The position numbers and the translations under genes were made by a program. Below the pieces are notes generated by a model, which had not been told where the DNA came from, searched no databases, and worked only from the letters and a program-made list of their open reading frames with translations. This document shows, one piece after another, positions 9,160-18,399 of a DNA stretch of 64,000 nucleotides. How positions within the stretch are numbered: the stretch's first letter is position 1; each line of letters opens with the position of its first letter. The stretch comes from Paenibacillus sp. BIC5C1 (lineage in GTDB: Bacteria > Bacillota > Bacilli > Paenibacillales > Paenibacillaceae), in NCBI RefSeq assembly GCF_032399705.1, contig NZ_CP135922.1:4774001-4838000 (forward strand). Reading direction: 5' to 3'.

Positions 9160-9916
9160 GAACAAGTCCTCCATTAGCGGCATATTTTCTAATCCAGTTC
9201 ATACTGCTCTCGATGCTTTGCAGTGGAGGATTCTGACATACATCCTGTTCCACAACAAGCCACTCGGCTCCCGCCTGATCTGACGCTGTAGCTACAGCCC
9301 CCAAATCTACCTCGCCTTGACCGAATTCCACTGTAATGACTTGACCTTCTGAACGGCGCATGTCTTTCCAGTGGACCAGTGGCAAACGTCCCGCATACTT
9401 CGCGATGACTTCCGTTGGCGGGTATCCTGCGGCGTGAGCCCAACACGAATCCAGCTCCACTTGCAGATGGGAAGCGGTTACGGTATCATACATCGCGTAT
9501 AACGCCGGCTGCCCCTCAACCTGCTCTGTAAATTCAAAATCATGATTGTGATACATTAACACCATGTCCTGAGCTGCACACTTCTCGCCAATCTCATTCA
9601 GGGAAGCAAATACGTTATCCCATTGCCGTTGTTCTTCCGACAGATAAGGCACAATCAGGTTTTTGTTTCCGATGGCTTTGTGATACGCGATCACGCCATC
9701 AAGATCCTCAAGCAGACTAGTGTACTGAACATGGGTACCAACGATCTCCAGACCAAATTCATCCAGAATGGCCCTTACTTCCTCCGGGCTATGCCCGTAA
9801 AAGTTATGGAACTCCACACCTTGATATCCAAGCTCTGCAACTTTGGCGAGTGTGCCTTTGAAATCGCGCTCCAGTTCATCACGTACCGTATATAGCTGTA
9901 ATCCAACCTTCAACAT
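9152..9916 (-). CDS. Sugar phosphate isomerase/epimerase-like TIM barrel (IolE/IolH-like)
   Basis: Second xylose-isomerase-like TIM barrel of the cluster, 254 residues, shorter than the 322-residue one. Landmarks: VGLQLYTVRDELERDF at the N-terminus, GYQGVEFHNF, MVLMYHNHDFEF (Glu/His metal ligands), LQVELDSCWAHAAG (Asp/His), PLVHWKDM (His) and WLVVEQD (Glu). GAGGTG precedes the ATG. It overlaps the downstream oxidoreductase by 8 bases and follows the upstream one after 27 bases, so the three are one translational unit. Family members isomerise, epimerise or dehydrate sugars and inositols. Confidence 0.9.
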   Translation of the reverse strand: MLKVGLQLYTVRDELERDFKGTLAKVAELGYQGVEFHNFYGHSPEEVRAILDEFGLEIVGTHVQYTSLLEDLDGVIAYHKAIGNKNLIVPYLSEEQRQWDNVFASLNEIGEKCAAQDMVLMYHNHDFEFTEQVEGQPALYAMYDTVTASHLQVELDSCWAHAAGYPPTEVIAKYAGRLPLVHWKDMRRSEGQVITVEFGQGEVDLGAVATASDQAGAEWLVVEQDVCQNPPLQSIESSMNWIRKYAANGGLVHV

Positions 9917-9943
9917 TTACCGTTTCACCTCATCCAAGATCAA

Positions 9944-11047
9944 TTAGTGTGACTGTACAGCCTCTGACTGATTTTCATCTGTATTGTTTTTTGCTCCTGC
10001 TTGATAAGTGCTCTCCATTTGAATGTGTTTGCCCTCAAGCGAGGAGCGCTGGAACGCATGCATAGCTTCAAGCACATGGTAGGCGAGCTTACCGCTGGCT
10101 TTGTGTTCGCGTCCGGCTCGAATGGATTCAACCATTTCGGTAACGCCGATTCCGCGCTCGTTCTGTCTGCTTTCAAAAGCAGGCGTCACAGTCTCCCATG
10201 TGTCCTGACCGAATCTGCGGAGCTTCACTTCCCCGTTAAAAAAGTTGGGATCCGGTATGCTCATCGTACCTTCGGTACCGTAGATCTCAATCCGTGGCAA
10301 ATCCGAAGCACCCCGGATATCGAAGCTGGTGATCATTGTTGCAATGGCACCTTCCTCAAAATCAATCGTTCCTGCCAAGTGTGTTGGCGTCTGTACCTCA
10401 AGAGGTGTACCTTCCTTCGGACCGGAACCAATAACGCGGTCCGTGATCTGTACACCTGCCGATGAACTGATTCTGCGAATCGGTCCAAGGAGAGTAATCA
10501 GAGCGGTCAAATAGTAAGGTCCCATATCAAACATCGGTCCACCACCAGCGACATAAAAGAACTCCGGATTCGGATGCCAAGCCTCTGGCCCTCCACCCAT
10601 GAAGAATGAAGTTGCCGCAATCGGTTTACCGATCAGTCCTTCTTCAATAGCCTTGCGGGCAGTCTGAATACCTGATCCAAGGAACGTATCTGGTGCTGAA
10701 CCAACATACAATCCTTTTTCCTCAGCCAGTTCGATTACCTTGCGACCATCCTCAAGAGAGATTGCCAGTGGTTTCTCGGCATACACATGTTTGCCTGCTT
10801 CAAGCACAGCCAGATCCGTCATGGCATGACTGCCAGGAACCGTAAGGTTTAGCACAAGCTCAATCTCGTTATCTTGCAGCAACTCATCTACATTGTAAAC
10901 GTTTGCGATATTAAATTCATCAGCTCGTTCTTGTGCCCGTTCACGAATCAAATCCGCAACAGCCACCACTTCAATGTAAGGATTATTTTTTAAATTTTCC
11001 AGATATATGGCGCTAATGTTACCGCAACCAATAATGCCTGTTTTCAT
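9944..11047 (-). CDS. Gfo/Idh/MocA-family oxidoreductase (first gene of the cluster)
   Basis: NAD(P)-binding sugar dehydrogenase-type protein, about 367 residues. It shows TGIIGCGNISAIYLEN (Rossmann glycine motif), VYAEKPLAISLEDG (family EKP signature) and GGGPMFDMGPYYLTAL in the C-terminal domain. The start is uncertain: ATG 11047 has GGAG three bases upstream, while AAGGAG further up would favour the GTG at 11056 (12-base gap). A 16-base-spaced TTGAAG/TAGTAT promoter lies upstream. It shares the intergenic region with the divergent AraC gene, which probably regulates the cluster. Confidence 0.92.
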   Translation of the reverse strand: MKTGIIGCGNISAIYLENLKNNPYIEVVAVADLIRERAQERADEFNIANVYNVDELLQDNEIELVLNLTVPGSHAMTDLAVLEAGKHVYAEKPLAISLEDGRKVIELAEEKGLYVGSAPDTFLGSGIQTARKAIEEGLIGKPIAATSFFMGGGPEAWHPNPEFFYVAGGGPMFDMGPYYLTALITLLGPIRRISSSAGVQITDRVIGSGPKEGTPLEVQTPTHLAGTIDFEEGAIATMITSFDIRGASDLPRIEIYGTEGTMSIPDPNFFNGEVKLRRFGQDTWETVTPAFESRQNERGIGVTEMVESIRAGREHKASGKLAYHVLEAMHAFQRSSLEGKHIQMESTYQAGAKNNTDENQSEAVQSH

Positions 11048-11130
11048 TTTCTCCACAGTGGTGTTCATCTCCTTATGAGTGGTGAGAACCTGTAATTTGC
11101 ATATGAGCCTAGGTGTTGCACTTGAATTTA

Positions 11131-11158
11131 ATACTATGGTATTCCGTTTCGGCTTCAA
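11131..11158 (-). promoter_or_regulatory. Promoter of the sugar-oxidoreductase cluster
   Basis: TTGAAG (11153-11158) and TAGTAT (11131-11136) on the minus strand with a 16-base spacer, about 80 bases upstream of the first gene and facing away from the AraC gene. Confidence 0.55.
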
Positions 11159-11227
11159 TTAAAATGAATAATATGATCGAAACATGAACTATCTGGTCAT
11201 AATTTTCAAATTGCAAGGAGTATGCCA

Positions 11228-12046
11228 ATGCCGACTGATTATTCCTGCCAGGTTCTTACAGCAGGCTTCTCGTTTCATCGCAAACCTTATATAGGTTTGC
11301 ATCCTGAGGGAGTAAAGAATTACTTGTTGAGGCTCCAGACGGACGGACGGTGCCGAGCCCGTGTAGACGGCGAGATGTCCCTTGTTGATGCGGGTGATCT
11401 GCTTCTGTTTAGTCCAGATGAGCCATATGAACTGAGAATAGACAAAGAGCAAAATCCGATGGGTGAACGACTTGTGGAGAGTGGTGATTACCATATTTTC
11501 TTCAATGGGGACTGGGTGGATGAGTGGTGGAAACATCACAAGAGACCTAACCGGATCAAGGTGCAGCTGACCGAAAGCCTGCTTACCCTGTTTCGACAGC
11601 TTGTACTCGAGCAGCGCCGTATTTCCAACCCTTACCCAGAAATTGCCAGTTATTATATGCGAATTCTTTGTCTTGAAGTGGATCGTATGCTCTCGGAACA
11701 TCCGACGATTACCAATACCAACTACGTGGCATATGAGATTAAAAGTTACATCGAGGAGAACGCTTCTTCTCTATTCAAGCTTGAAGATATAGCTACCCAT
11801 ATTGGAATCAGTGTTTCCAGGGGAGTTCATCTCTTCAAAGAAGCGTTTGGTAAAAGTATTATGCAATATACACTTGATGTACGACTGAACATGGCCAGGG
11901 AACGGATCATTTTTAGTCCAATGACACTCGAACATGTAGCCGAATCTTCCGGCTTTAACAATTATACGTATTTCCACCGGGTATTCCGCTCCCGGTTCGG
12001 CATGTCGCCCAAAGAATTCCGCGTCATTCACCGGGAACAGATGTAA
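11228..12046 (+). CDS. AraC-family transcriptional regulator
   Basis: 272-residue AraC-type regulator. The N-terminal cupin-like sensor (about 1-140, with VDAGDLLLFSPDEPYEL) would bind a small effector. The C-terminal DNA-binding domain (about 165-272) has two helix-turn-helix motifs and ends with the family pattern SGFNNYTYFHRVFRSRFGMS-P. I start at ATG 11228 (AAGGAG 7 bases upstream) instead of the ATG at 11222, which leaves only one base. Divergent from the five-gene sugar-oxidoreductase cluster, its likely target. Confidence 0.93.
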   Translation: MPTDYSCQVLTAGFSFHRKPYIGLHPEGVKNYLLRLQTDGRCRARVDGEMSLVDAGDLLLFSPDEPYELRIDKEQNPMGERLVESGDYHIFFNGDWVDEWWKHHKRPNRIKVQLTESLLTLFRQLVLEQRRISNPYPEIASYYMRILCLEVDRMLSEHPTITNTNYVAYEIKSYIEENASSLFKLEDIATHIGISVSRGVHLFKEAFGKSIMQYTLDVRLNMARERIIFSPMTLEHVAESSGFNNYTYFHRVFRSRFGMSPKEFRVIHREQM

Positions 12047-12087
12047 TCGCTTCATTAATACGTATACGTATTATCCATAACCGAAAC

Positions 12088-12402
12088 TTATTTGCGCGCG
12101 GCAATCGCCTCGGATACAACCATAGCCAGATCTTCATTGCCAAACATGGATAACACGCCCAATACAGTGTCGTCCGGAATGTCCCCGGCTTCCTCCTTGG
12201 ATACAACTAGCTTCAGCACTTGCTGCAAACGCTCATTGCTCAGTTGTTCCGGGTAGGCTTGCCGGTACATCTCTTCCGGATCCAGTCCATGATTGACACA
12301 CCACTGGGCAAATACCAGAATCATCATTTCCTCTTCCTGTTTATACGACTCAATTACAGCTTCCTCAATCTGTTTATTTCGTTCTTTTTCATATTCATCC
12401 AT
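12088..12402 (-). CDS. Hypothetical small acidic protein, 104 residues
   Basis: Unrecognised. A complete small gene with GGAGGA upstream of the ATG. The protein is rich in Glu and has a charged coiled-coil-like N-terminus (about 1-25), then an amphipathic helical body with WCVNHGLDPEEMYRQ and a C-terminal VLGVLSMFGNEDLAMVV. No signal peptide or membrane segment. It lies between the convergent AraC gene and the next oxidoreductase gene upstream, with an 83-base gap to the latter, so it may be co-transcribed with it. Confidence 0.7.
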   Translation of the reverse strand: MDEYEKERNKQIEEAVIESYKQEEEMMILVFAQWCVNHGLDPEEMYRQAYPEQLSNERLQQVLKLVVSKEEAGDIPDDTVLGVLSMFGNEDLAMVVSEAIAARK

Positions 12403-12485
12403 GGTATTATTCTTCCTCCAATATCGTTTAATGAATCATTGGTGCGGAAGACTTCATTCACACTCCCGCACGACCTTCTGCAAGA

Positions 12486-13424
12486 TTAACCGCGAATAAG
12501 CTGTTCGGCCAGGTCATGACTGTCCATGACGTGACTTGCACTGATGGCACAGTCATCCGGGGTTTCAAGATTTGCCAAGAATTGATCAATCGCTCCTGTG
12601 AATCCTCTTCGGGTCAAAATACTTTCCCAACTGCCAAAGGTTTCCTTGCGTTCCTGTGCACTGCGTTCCTCATACTTCGCTATTTCCATGTTCAGCACTT
12701 CTACCGATCTTCCCCCACCATACAGCTCAAGCTTCTCCAAATCCGCTCCTGCTTGGCGTACCATATCGAATCTGCCAATTGCCGTTCTGCCCAGCTTGGC
12801 TGATCCAGCAGCATGCAACAGTCGGTCCAGATCATTTTTACGTATCCACTGATGGAGCAGCTGCACATCGTGATCCGAATACCATAACATCAGGTCAAGG
12901 ATATGAATCAGATCATCATATATGGTTTCCGCAGCGGGACGATCCTGAATTCCTGTCCGATGTTTAGTAACTGTCAGCGATTCAAAACCCTGTCCAGCCT
13001 GCATCCATTCCTTCGCATTTTGATACAACGGTGCAAATCTCCGGTTAAAACCTACCGCCAAAAGAAGACCCTGTGCTTCCGCAAATGCGGTCATTTCTTC
13101 CGACTCCCGTAACGTATAGGACAGCGGTTTGTCCACATACACTGCCAGCCCACGTTCCAAACATTGCATAACGATGTCAAAATGAGCTTCTGTCGCTGTA
13201 TGTACAAACACCGCATCCAGATCCCAGGACAACAATTCTTTTATATCCGTTGTTCCATTGTTCAATCTATAGGTATGCTGTATTTCCTTCACCGGCTCGG
13301 GAGAACGGTTCATAATCCCCGTAATTTCCACGTTAGCGTGGGCAGTCAACAGCGGCAAATATACTTTACGTGCAATATCCCCGAGTCCGATGATCGCAGC
13401 ACGAGTTCGCTTGGTTGTTTCCAT
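12486..13424 (-). CDS. Gfo/Idh/MocA-family oxidoreductase
   Basis: Third member of this dehydrogenase family in the region, 312 residues, shorter than the other two. It shows AAIIGLGDIARKVYLPLL, the EKP-like signature as VYVDKPLSYTL (Asp replaces Glu before Lys-Pro), GFNRRFAPLY, and DDLIHILDLMLW in the C-terminal domain. This pattern resembles the MviM/YceM branch, whose substrate is poorly defined. AAGGTGG favours the ATG at 13424 over the one at 13433. It is separated from the five-gene cluster by the AraC gene, so it is probably a different function. Confidence 0.88.
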   Translation of the reverse strand: METTKRTRAAIIGLGDIARKVYLPLLTAHANVEITGIMNRSPEPVKEIQHTYRLNNGTTDIKELLSWDLDAVFVHTATEAHFDIVMQCLERGLAVYVDKPLSYTLRESEEMTAFAEAQGLLLAVGFNRRFAPLYQNAKEWMQAGQGFESLTVTKHRTGIQDRPAAETIYDDLIHILDLMLWYSDHDVQLLHQWIRKNDLDRLLHAAGSAKLGRTAIGRFDMVRQAGADLEKLELYGGGRSVEVLNMEIAKYEERSAQERKETFGSWESILTRRGFTGAIDQFLANLETPDDCAISASHVMDSHDLAEQLIRG

Positions 13425-13540
13425 TATGATCATTCCACCTTCAGATGAGTTCTATATTTCTACGTCCTATAGTGTAACCCTTCAGACAGCAACATGCCAG
13501 TGATTGCCGCTAGAACCGGCATGAATTATCCATCCTTTGG

Positions 13541-14236
13541 TTGAACGTGGTAAACTTTAAAGAGATAGCAATACGGATTGGGATACAGGTAGACCTTCCT
13601 GGTCTGAAAGGAGCGTTTGGGATTTTGCGAAAATGGTTATGGCTCCTCTTATATGTTTTACTTGCCGGAGTCACGTTTATTTACAGATATAAACTGCTGG
13701 CCTGGACCGATCTGCATCAGTCCATACCACTTTTACTCGCCATGGCGACATTGTTTGCTCTTGTACCTGTAATTCCGTATAAAATTGTCATTATTGCCTT
13801 TGGCTACAGTTACGGTGCTGCAACAGCAGCCTGGATATGCTGGCTTGGAACCACAATTGCTGCACTGCTGGTATACACCGGAGCAAGAACGATATTCCGA
13901 AATCAGGCCAGATCCTATCTCGAACGCATTCGGGGTTTGAATCGATTTACAACATGGATGGAGGCTCATCCCTTCATGGGTATCATGACTATGCGGCTGC
14001 TGCCCATCGTGCCCCAAATGGCGGTTAATATCTATGCGGGCATTACCTACACCCCATTCTGGGTGTTCATGGTCGCGACCGCGATTGGCAAATTGCCTGC
14101 GATTTTTGTTTTTGCCTATGCGGGTGCACAAGCAGAATCATCAATCTGGGTGAGCCTGTTAATCCTTGCCGGTTATCTCGTGTTCATGACGATAATATTG
14201 CTCTTGTTTCGCTTACGTTCTCGTAAAAAGGTCTAA
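13541..14236 (+). CDS. TVP38/TMEM64-family (SNARE-associated, DedA-like) membrane protein
   Basis: Integral membrane protein with about six hydrophobic helices. Family landmarks are [18 protein letters not shown] and the conserved [19 protein letters not shown] re-entrant segment (about 147-165) with the Arg-Leu-x-Pro motif. Members are membrane-shaping or lipid-scrambling proteins related to DedA. The start is uncertain: the frame opens at TTG 13541 without a clear ribosome-binding site, and a TTG at 13625 has AAAGGAG 11 bases upstream and would begin directly before the first helix (about 203 residues). Confidence 0.85.
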   Translation: MNVVNFKEIAIRIGIQVDLPGLKGAFGILRKWLWLLLYVLLAGVTFIYRYKLLAWTDLHQSIPLLLAMATLFALVPVIPYKIVIIAFGYSYGAATAAWICWLGTTIAALLVYTGARTIFRNQARSYLERIRGLNRFTTWMEAHPFMGIMTMRLLPIVPQMAVNIYAGITYTPFWVFMVATAIGKLPAIFVFAYAGAQAESSIWVSLLILAGYLVFMTIILLLFRLRSRKKV

Positions 14237-14284
14237 GTCGGAACAGTCAGAAACATTTCAGACTCATCCTCTTTCCGATCCTGC

Positions 14285-14313
14285 TTGGTTGGCTTGCCAA
14301 TTCGGGATATAAT
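14285..14313 (+). promoter_or_regulatory. Sigma-A promoter of msrAB
   Basis: TTGGTT (14285-14290), 17-base spacer, TATAAT (14308-14313), about 45 bases upstream of the msrAB start. Confidence 0.75.
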
Positions 14314-14364
14314 AGAAGAGTAAGCCAAAATATCATTCTTCATCAGAAATGGAGTGACTATAGC

Positions 14365-15327
14365 ATGGAACAACATACAAGTGAAAAAGCAACTTTTGCA
14401 GGCGGGTGCTTCTGGTGTATGGTATCCCCCTTCGAGGAACTACCCGGCATTCATAAGATTGTATCGGGTTATACAGGAGGACATACGGAGAACCCCACAT
14501 ATGAAGAGGTCTGCTCGGAAACGACAGGTCACGTAGAGGCTGTTCAAATTACGTTCGACCCGGCCATCTTCCCATATGAGAAACTCGTTGAATTGTTCTG
14601 GCAACAGATCGACCCAACAGATACGGGTGGACAATTCCACGACCGTGGATCATCTTATCAGACGGCCATCTTCTATCACAGTGAAGAACAACGTCAGATC
14701 GCAGAAGCTTCCAAAGCAGCTTTGGCACAAAGCGGACGATTTGACAAACCGATCTTTACTCCCATCCTGCCAGCGAAACCGTTCTATGAAGCAGAGGAGC
14801 ATCACCAAGGTTACCATCACAAAAACCCTGCGCACTACAAACGGTATCGTAAAGGTTCTGGACGCGAAGACTTTATCGAACGGAACTGGTCCGGCAAAGT
14901 GGATAAAGACGGCCTGAAAGAGCGTCTGACGCCGCTGCAATATGAAGTTACCCAGAACAACGCAACCGAGCCAGCGTTCCATAACGAGTTCTGGGACCAC
15001 CATGGTGACGGAATTTACGTGGACATCGTATCCGGTGAGCCACTGTTCAGTTCCACCGACAAATACGATTCCGGCTGCGGCTGGCCAAGCTTCACCCGTC
15101 CACTGCGGGACTACAATGTGAAGGAAAAAACGGATCTCAGCCACTTCATGATTCGTACCGAAGTGAGAAGTCGTGAAGGGGATTCCCATCTGGGTCACCT
15201 GTTCAACGACGGCCCTGCCGAAGCTGGTGGAATGCGTTATTGCATCAATTCCGCAGCCCTTCGTTTTGTACCCAAAGAAGCCCTTGAAAAAGAAGGATAT
15301 GCCGAATACGCCGTACTTTTTAATTAA
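14365..15327 (+). CDS. msrAB: MsrA-MsrB fusion methionine sulfoxide reductase
   Basis: Repairs oxidised methionine in proteins: MsrA reduces the S- and MsrB the R-sulfoxide. In this 320-residue fusion the MsrA domain is N-terminal (1 to about 165) with the GCFWC active site (catalytic Cys15). The MsrB domain (about 185-320) has GCGWPSF (Cys238, resolving position), DSHLGHLF and the catalytic [11 protein letters not shown] (Cys293). The two CxxC zinc pairs of type 1 MsrB are absent, so this is the zinc-free type. GGAGTGA precedes the ATG, a strong sigma-A promoter lies upstream and a terminator follows. Confidence 0.97.
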   Translation: MEQHTSEKATFAGGCFWCMVSPFEELPGIHKIVSGYTGGHTENPTYEEVCSETTGHVEAVQITFDPAIFPYEKLVELFWQQIDPTDTGGQFHDRGSSYQTAIFYHSEEQRQIAEASKAALAQSGRFDKPIFTPILPAKPFYEAEEHHQGYHHKNPAHYKRYRKGSGREDFIERNWSGKVDKDGLKERLTPLQYEVTQNNATEPAFHNEFWDHHGDGIYVDIVSGEPLFSSTDKYDSGCGWPSFTRPLRDYNVKEKTDLSHFMIRTEVRSREGDSHLGHLFNDGPAEAGGMRYCINSAALRFVPKEALEKEGYAEYAVLFN

Positions 15328-15396
15328 GTAATGGCTCATTGAAGGTACTGAATTTAATCAAGCGCTAGCGAATCGACCGCTGAGCAATACACCAAA

Positions 15397-15442
15397 AAGG
15401 GGATTCCCGTCATGTTTATGACATATGGGAAATCCCCTTCTT
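15397..15442. terminator. Strong terminator after msrAB
   Basis: AAGGGGATT / AATCCCCTT with inner TCAT/ATGA pairing. The flanking ACCAAAAAGG and CCTTTTTGGT also form a wider alternative stem. It lies between the convergent msrAB and amj genes. Confidence 0.85.
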
Positions 15443-15516
15443 AGTGTGCCTTTTTGGTATATAGATCGGAATCAGAGCTACACCCTACCTTCTTACCTAC
15501 CTCTTCACATCGGATC

Positions 15517-16317
15517 TCACATCATACTCACAATCCAGCCGATCCAGTAGGCAAATGGAATCAATAACAACTGGGCCAACAATGTGCCAAATAAACGGGA
15601 TACAAGCATACAGCCATAGATCTGATTCATTCGATCCAGCCGGATTTCACCGCGCAGAGATTTGTCGCTGAGCAACGAAATACGAGGATCAATCAGGATG
15701 GTTAACAAAATGGTTGCTACTCCATTAATGAGTCCAGTAGATTGCGAGGCAGCTACAGCCTGCCCCGGATAAAGATACGCAGCGTACAGACTGGACAGAA
15801 CTCCCGTCGTATAGATTGCCGTCACCGCTATGTTCAACGTCATTAGACGTCTGGGCATTCCGTTGTGTACCAACAGCTTTACCATTTTCCATGAAGGTGG
15901 GGTAATATAATACATCGCATTTTTGATCTTGCTGCGTTTCAACAAGCCTCGAACCATGGAAGGAATTGATCCTGCCGCCTCAAAATGAACGACCATTCGG
16001 GAAGCGAGCTTGACCATCGTTGGAAAACTTAGAATAGCCAAGGCTGTTCCTGCCGTAGCCGCACCCATTAGCCAGTGCAGTTGTGCTGCAAAGTGTGGGT
16101 TCCCTCCATTCGTCGCAGTGTCCACGAGATTACCTACCATCGGCCCTTGGGCCATATTGGAGGTACGCGACACCAGCAGCAAAATTCCGGACAGGGACAA
16201 GGCCAGCGCTATTCTGCGAGTACGTAATCCTCCAAGGCGCAGCGCATAGGACAGACTGTCAGCTGCATGAATAAGCATCGTAAACAACATAGGAATGGCT
16301 AGGCTCAAACTAAACAT
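15517..16317 (-). CDS. amj: Lipid II flippase Amj
   Basis: Alternate to MurJ: a polytopic membrane protein that moves lipid II across the membrane for peptidoglycan synthesis, the B. subtilis YdaH family. At 266 residues it matches the family length. The N-terminus IPMLFTMLIHAADSLSYALR, then GGLRTRRIALALSLSGIL and VSRTSNMAQGPMVG, are characteristic. About six to seven hydrophobic helices can be seen. AAGGAG precedes the ATG with an 8-base gap. A single-gene unit between msrAB and the YdaT-like gene. Confidence 0.9.
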   Translation of the reverse strand: MFSLSLAIPMLFTMLIHAADSLSYALRLGGLRTRRIALALSLSGILLLVSRTSNMAQGPMVGNLVDTATNGGNPHFAAQLHWLMGAATAGTALAILSFPTMVKLASRMVVHFEAAGSIPSMVRGLLKRSKIKNAMYYITPPSWKMVKLLVHNGMPRRLMTLNIAVTAIYTTGVLSSLYAAYLYPGQAVAASQSTGLINGVATILLTILIDPRISLLSDKSLRGEIRLDRMNQIYGCMLVSRLFGTLLAQLLLIPFAYWIGWIVSMM

Positions 16318-16477
16318 ATGTAAATCTCCTTATCTTTTTCCTAAAGTACTTCTATTGAATTTTTAAGTATGGAAGCATTATACTCCTCATCCACATAAAA
16401 GTATAGAAAAGCACTATGAAGTTGAACGTATAATGCACAAGAATACAGTACACGCTTCAATACCCAACACAATAATC

Positions 16478-16502
16478 GTTTATCCATCCCCGTACAGGGT
16501 AA
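16478..16502 (+). promoter_or_regulatory. Sigma-B-type promoter of the YdaT-like gene
   Basis: GTTTAT-N13-GGGTAA resembles the Bacillus sigma-B consensus GTTTAA-N12-15-GGGTAT. It lies about 40 bases upstream of a homologue of a general-stress gene. Confidence 0.5.
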
Positions 16503-16539
16503 TATACAAATAACTTACAATGTACAGGAGGGAATCAAT

Positions 16540-17013
16540 ATGCCGTGGAACAAACAGGACTATCCCGTTTCCATGAAAAATCTGGAGCCTCGTGTCAGAC
16601 ATAAGGCCATTGAGATTGCCAATGCATTGTTGGATGACGGTTATGAGGAAGGACGCTCCATTGCAATCGCTACTGCCAAAGCGGAAGAATGGGATGAGAA
16701 TCATCCCACATCGAAGAATTCGAAGCAGGATACCAAACATTCTTCATCAGACAGCAAATCAGAGCATGGAAAATCTTCATCTCCACGCCGTCATTCCGAG
16801 CCCGTCTCTTCTTCCAAAAGCCATGATAACATTCATGTCGTTCCTACCGACTCCGGTTGGGCCATTAAGGAAGAAGGTCAGTCCAAATCTCTGGCTACGT
16901 TCCAAACCAAAGCCGAAGCTGTGGATGCTGCCAAAGAAAAGAGTGAAAAACAGAACATTCGGGCTATTATCCATAATGAAGATGGGCAAATTGCCTCTTC
17001 TATTAAGCCTTAA
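16540..17013 (+). CDS. YdaT-like DUF2188 stress protein
   Basis: 157-residue soluble protein. The N-terminal segment MPWNKQDYPVSMKNLEP with RHKAIEIANALLDDGYEEG is characteristic of Bacillus YdaT-like general-stress proteins. A Ser/Lys/His-rich low-complexity linker (about 57-95) joins it to a C-terminal DUF2188 module (about 97-157: VVPTDSGWAIKEEG, TKAEAVDAAKE, IIHNEDGQI). AGGAGG precedes the ATG. Biochemical role is unknown. The upstream promoter looks sigma-B-like, which fits a stress role. Confidence 0.85.
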   Translation: MPWNKQDYPVSMKNLEPRVRHKAIEIANALLDDGYEEGRSIAIATAKAEEWDENHPTSKNSKQDTKHSSSDSKSEHGKSSSPRRHSEPVSSSKSHDNIHVVPTDSGWAIKEEGQSKSLATFQTKAEAVDAAKEKSEKQNIRAIIHNEDGQIASSIKP

Positions 17014-17082
17014 GTGAATCTGTTCTAAAATAGGATATATCGTGGATGTATTACGTTAATTTTTTTACTGAAGGTAAGCAAA

Positions 17083-17136
17083 AAAGCCCTTTCGCCGCTA
17101 ATGGAATAATTCCCATCAAGCATGCAAAAGGGCTTT
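17083..17136. terminator. Terminator between the YdaT-like and YitT-like genes
   Basis: AAAGCCCTTT / AAAGGGCTTT hairpin with a long loop and A/T flanks, between convergent genes. Confidence 0.75.
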
Positions 17137-17203
17137 GTGTTTGGTATGAGGCAAGCCCACCATACTCGAACAACATTTATTTCGAATAAGGTGGTCGTTA
17201 CGT

Positions 17204-17926
17204 TCAATGGGAAACCCCTCTAGCCACCGGAACTCGTTGTGAAGCACCGCTGACTACTTTGGCTGCAGTCGACACGGGCAGTTTCACAGCTGAAGTGGTA
17301 ACCGACCGGCGAGCAGGGAAACTGACCATGTACGTAATCACTTTACTGGCAATCCATACGGCCAGAATGGTATATAAAGTTTCTTTTACCGGTAGAAAGA
17401 AAAGCGACAATCCGAGTACAAACGCATCACTGACAAAGAAAACCGTTCCCAGCTTCCAGCCCTTCCAACGGCTAATGAGCACCGCCAGAATGTCATCTCC
17501 ACCTGTCGCTCCTCCAAATCGAAGCACCATACCAGCTCCCACGCCCGTGATAACACCGGACAGGACTGCCGGAATCCACAGATTACCGTGAAACGAAATG
17601 ACCAGGGTAGAGTACCGCTCAAACCCGTCATAGAACAATGAGAATGCGGCCACACCCAGCAGCGCCTGAATCATGAACTTCCAGCCCTTGAGGAACCAGG
17701 CCAGAATCATGACTGGAATATCCAGCAGCAGCATGCCGATTGCAGGTGATAAGCCTGTCGCGTACTTTCCAAGCAGGGCCAGACCGACAAATCCGCCCTC
17801 CGATAAATGATTCTGAAAATTAATGTGATAGTAGGCAAATGCCAAGATAAATGTTCCGAGCAGCATAATGGCGAACTTTCCCGCCTCTGTCTTAACTTGT
17901 TGTAAGGTTAACGATGTTCTCTTCAT
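17204..17926 (-). CDS. YitT-family membrane protein
   Basis: Integral membrane protein, 240 residues, of the YitT/DUF161 type: five hydrophobic helices and the loops FAYYHINFQNHLSEGGFVG and MVLRFGGATGGDDILAVLI. The FGGxTGGxD motif is the family hallmark. The usual C-terminal cytosolic DUF2179 domain is missing; it ends in a Ser/Val-rich tail, so it is the short form. GAGGGAA precedes the ATG. Substrate and function are unknown. Confidence 0.85.
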   Translation of the reverse strand: MKRTSLTLQQVKTEAGKFAIMLLGTFILAFAYYHINFQNHLSEGGFVGLALLGKYATGLSPAIGMLLLDIPVMILAWFLKGWKFMIQALLGVAAFSLFYDGFERYSTLVISFHGNLWIPAVLSGVITGVGAGMVLRFGGATGGDDILAVLISRWKGWKLGTVFFVSDAFVLGLSLFFLPVKETLYTILAVWIASKVITYMVSFPARRSVTTSAVKLPVSTAAKVVSGASQRVPVARGVSH

Positions 17927-18245
17927 TCAGGTTCCCTCGCAGTTTGTAAAGGTTGGTTTGCACCGACCGTACCCTGCAAAAGGCAAGCCTGGAAGAAATC
18001 ATCGTATTTGTCCTTCGAATATTATTCATTCCAATCCCCTCTTTCGCAGAGTCAGCCGTTTTTTTCTTTACGGTGGTGTACTCTACAAGGGGCGCTAAGT
18101 GTAAGAGAGATCGTAACGTTTCCAGATCGTCCTTGGGGAGATTATCCTTCGGGAACTCATGGTATCCTGATCCTTTCTGTCTGTTGGTGGTTAGCTATGC
18201 TTGGTTAAACTGATGAATATTACACCTTGCATAAGACCATATAAA

Positions 18246-18399
18246 CTTTACACTAAACCACTTCGATTGCAGTACCCTCTTTCGATCGCTGTTATCCACG
18301 AATTTTTCTGATCCCATATTTCAAATGGGAAAATTCGTTGATAAAGGCGAGCGCTTCGCTTCTACAGACGGGTTCTGCACTCTTCGTTCCTGTGTGAAT
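18246..18399 (+). repeat. Dispersed element, copy A
   Basis: Copy of an approximately 150-bp element found four times in the window. It opens with TTTACACT and ends near GTGTGAA. It carries CAGTACC, CGATCGCTG, a central hairpin TTATCCACGAATTTT / AAAATTCGTTGATAA, then AGGCGAGCGCTTCGCTTCT and GTTCTGCACTC. Two hairpin pairs differ from copy D by compensatory changes. It lies in the large gap before the TIR operon. Confidence 0.85.
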
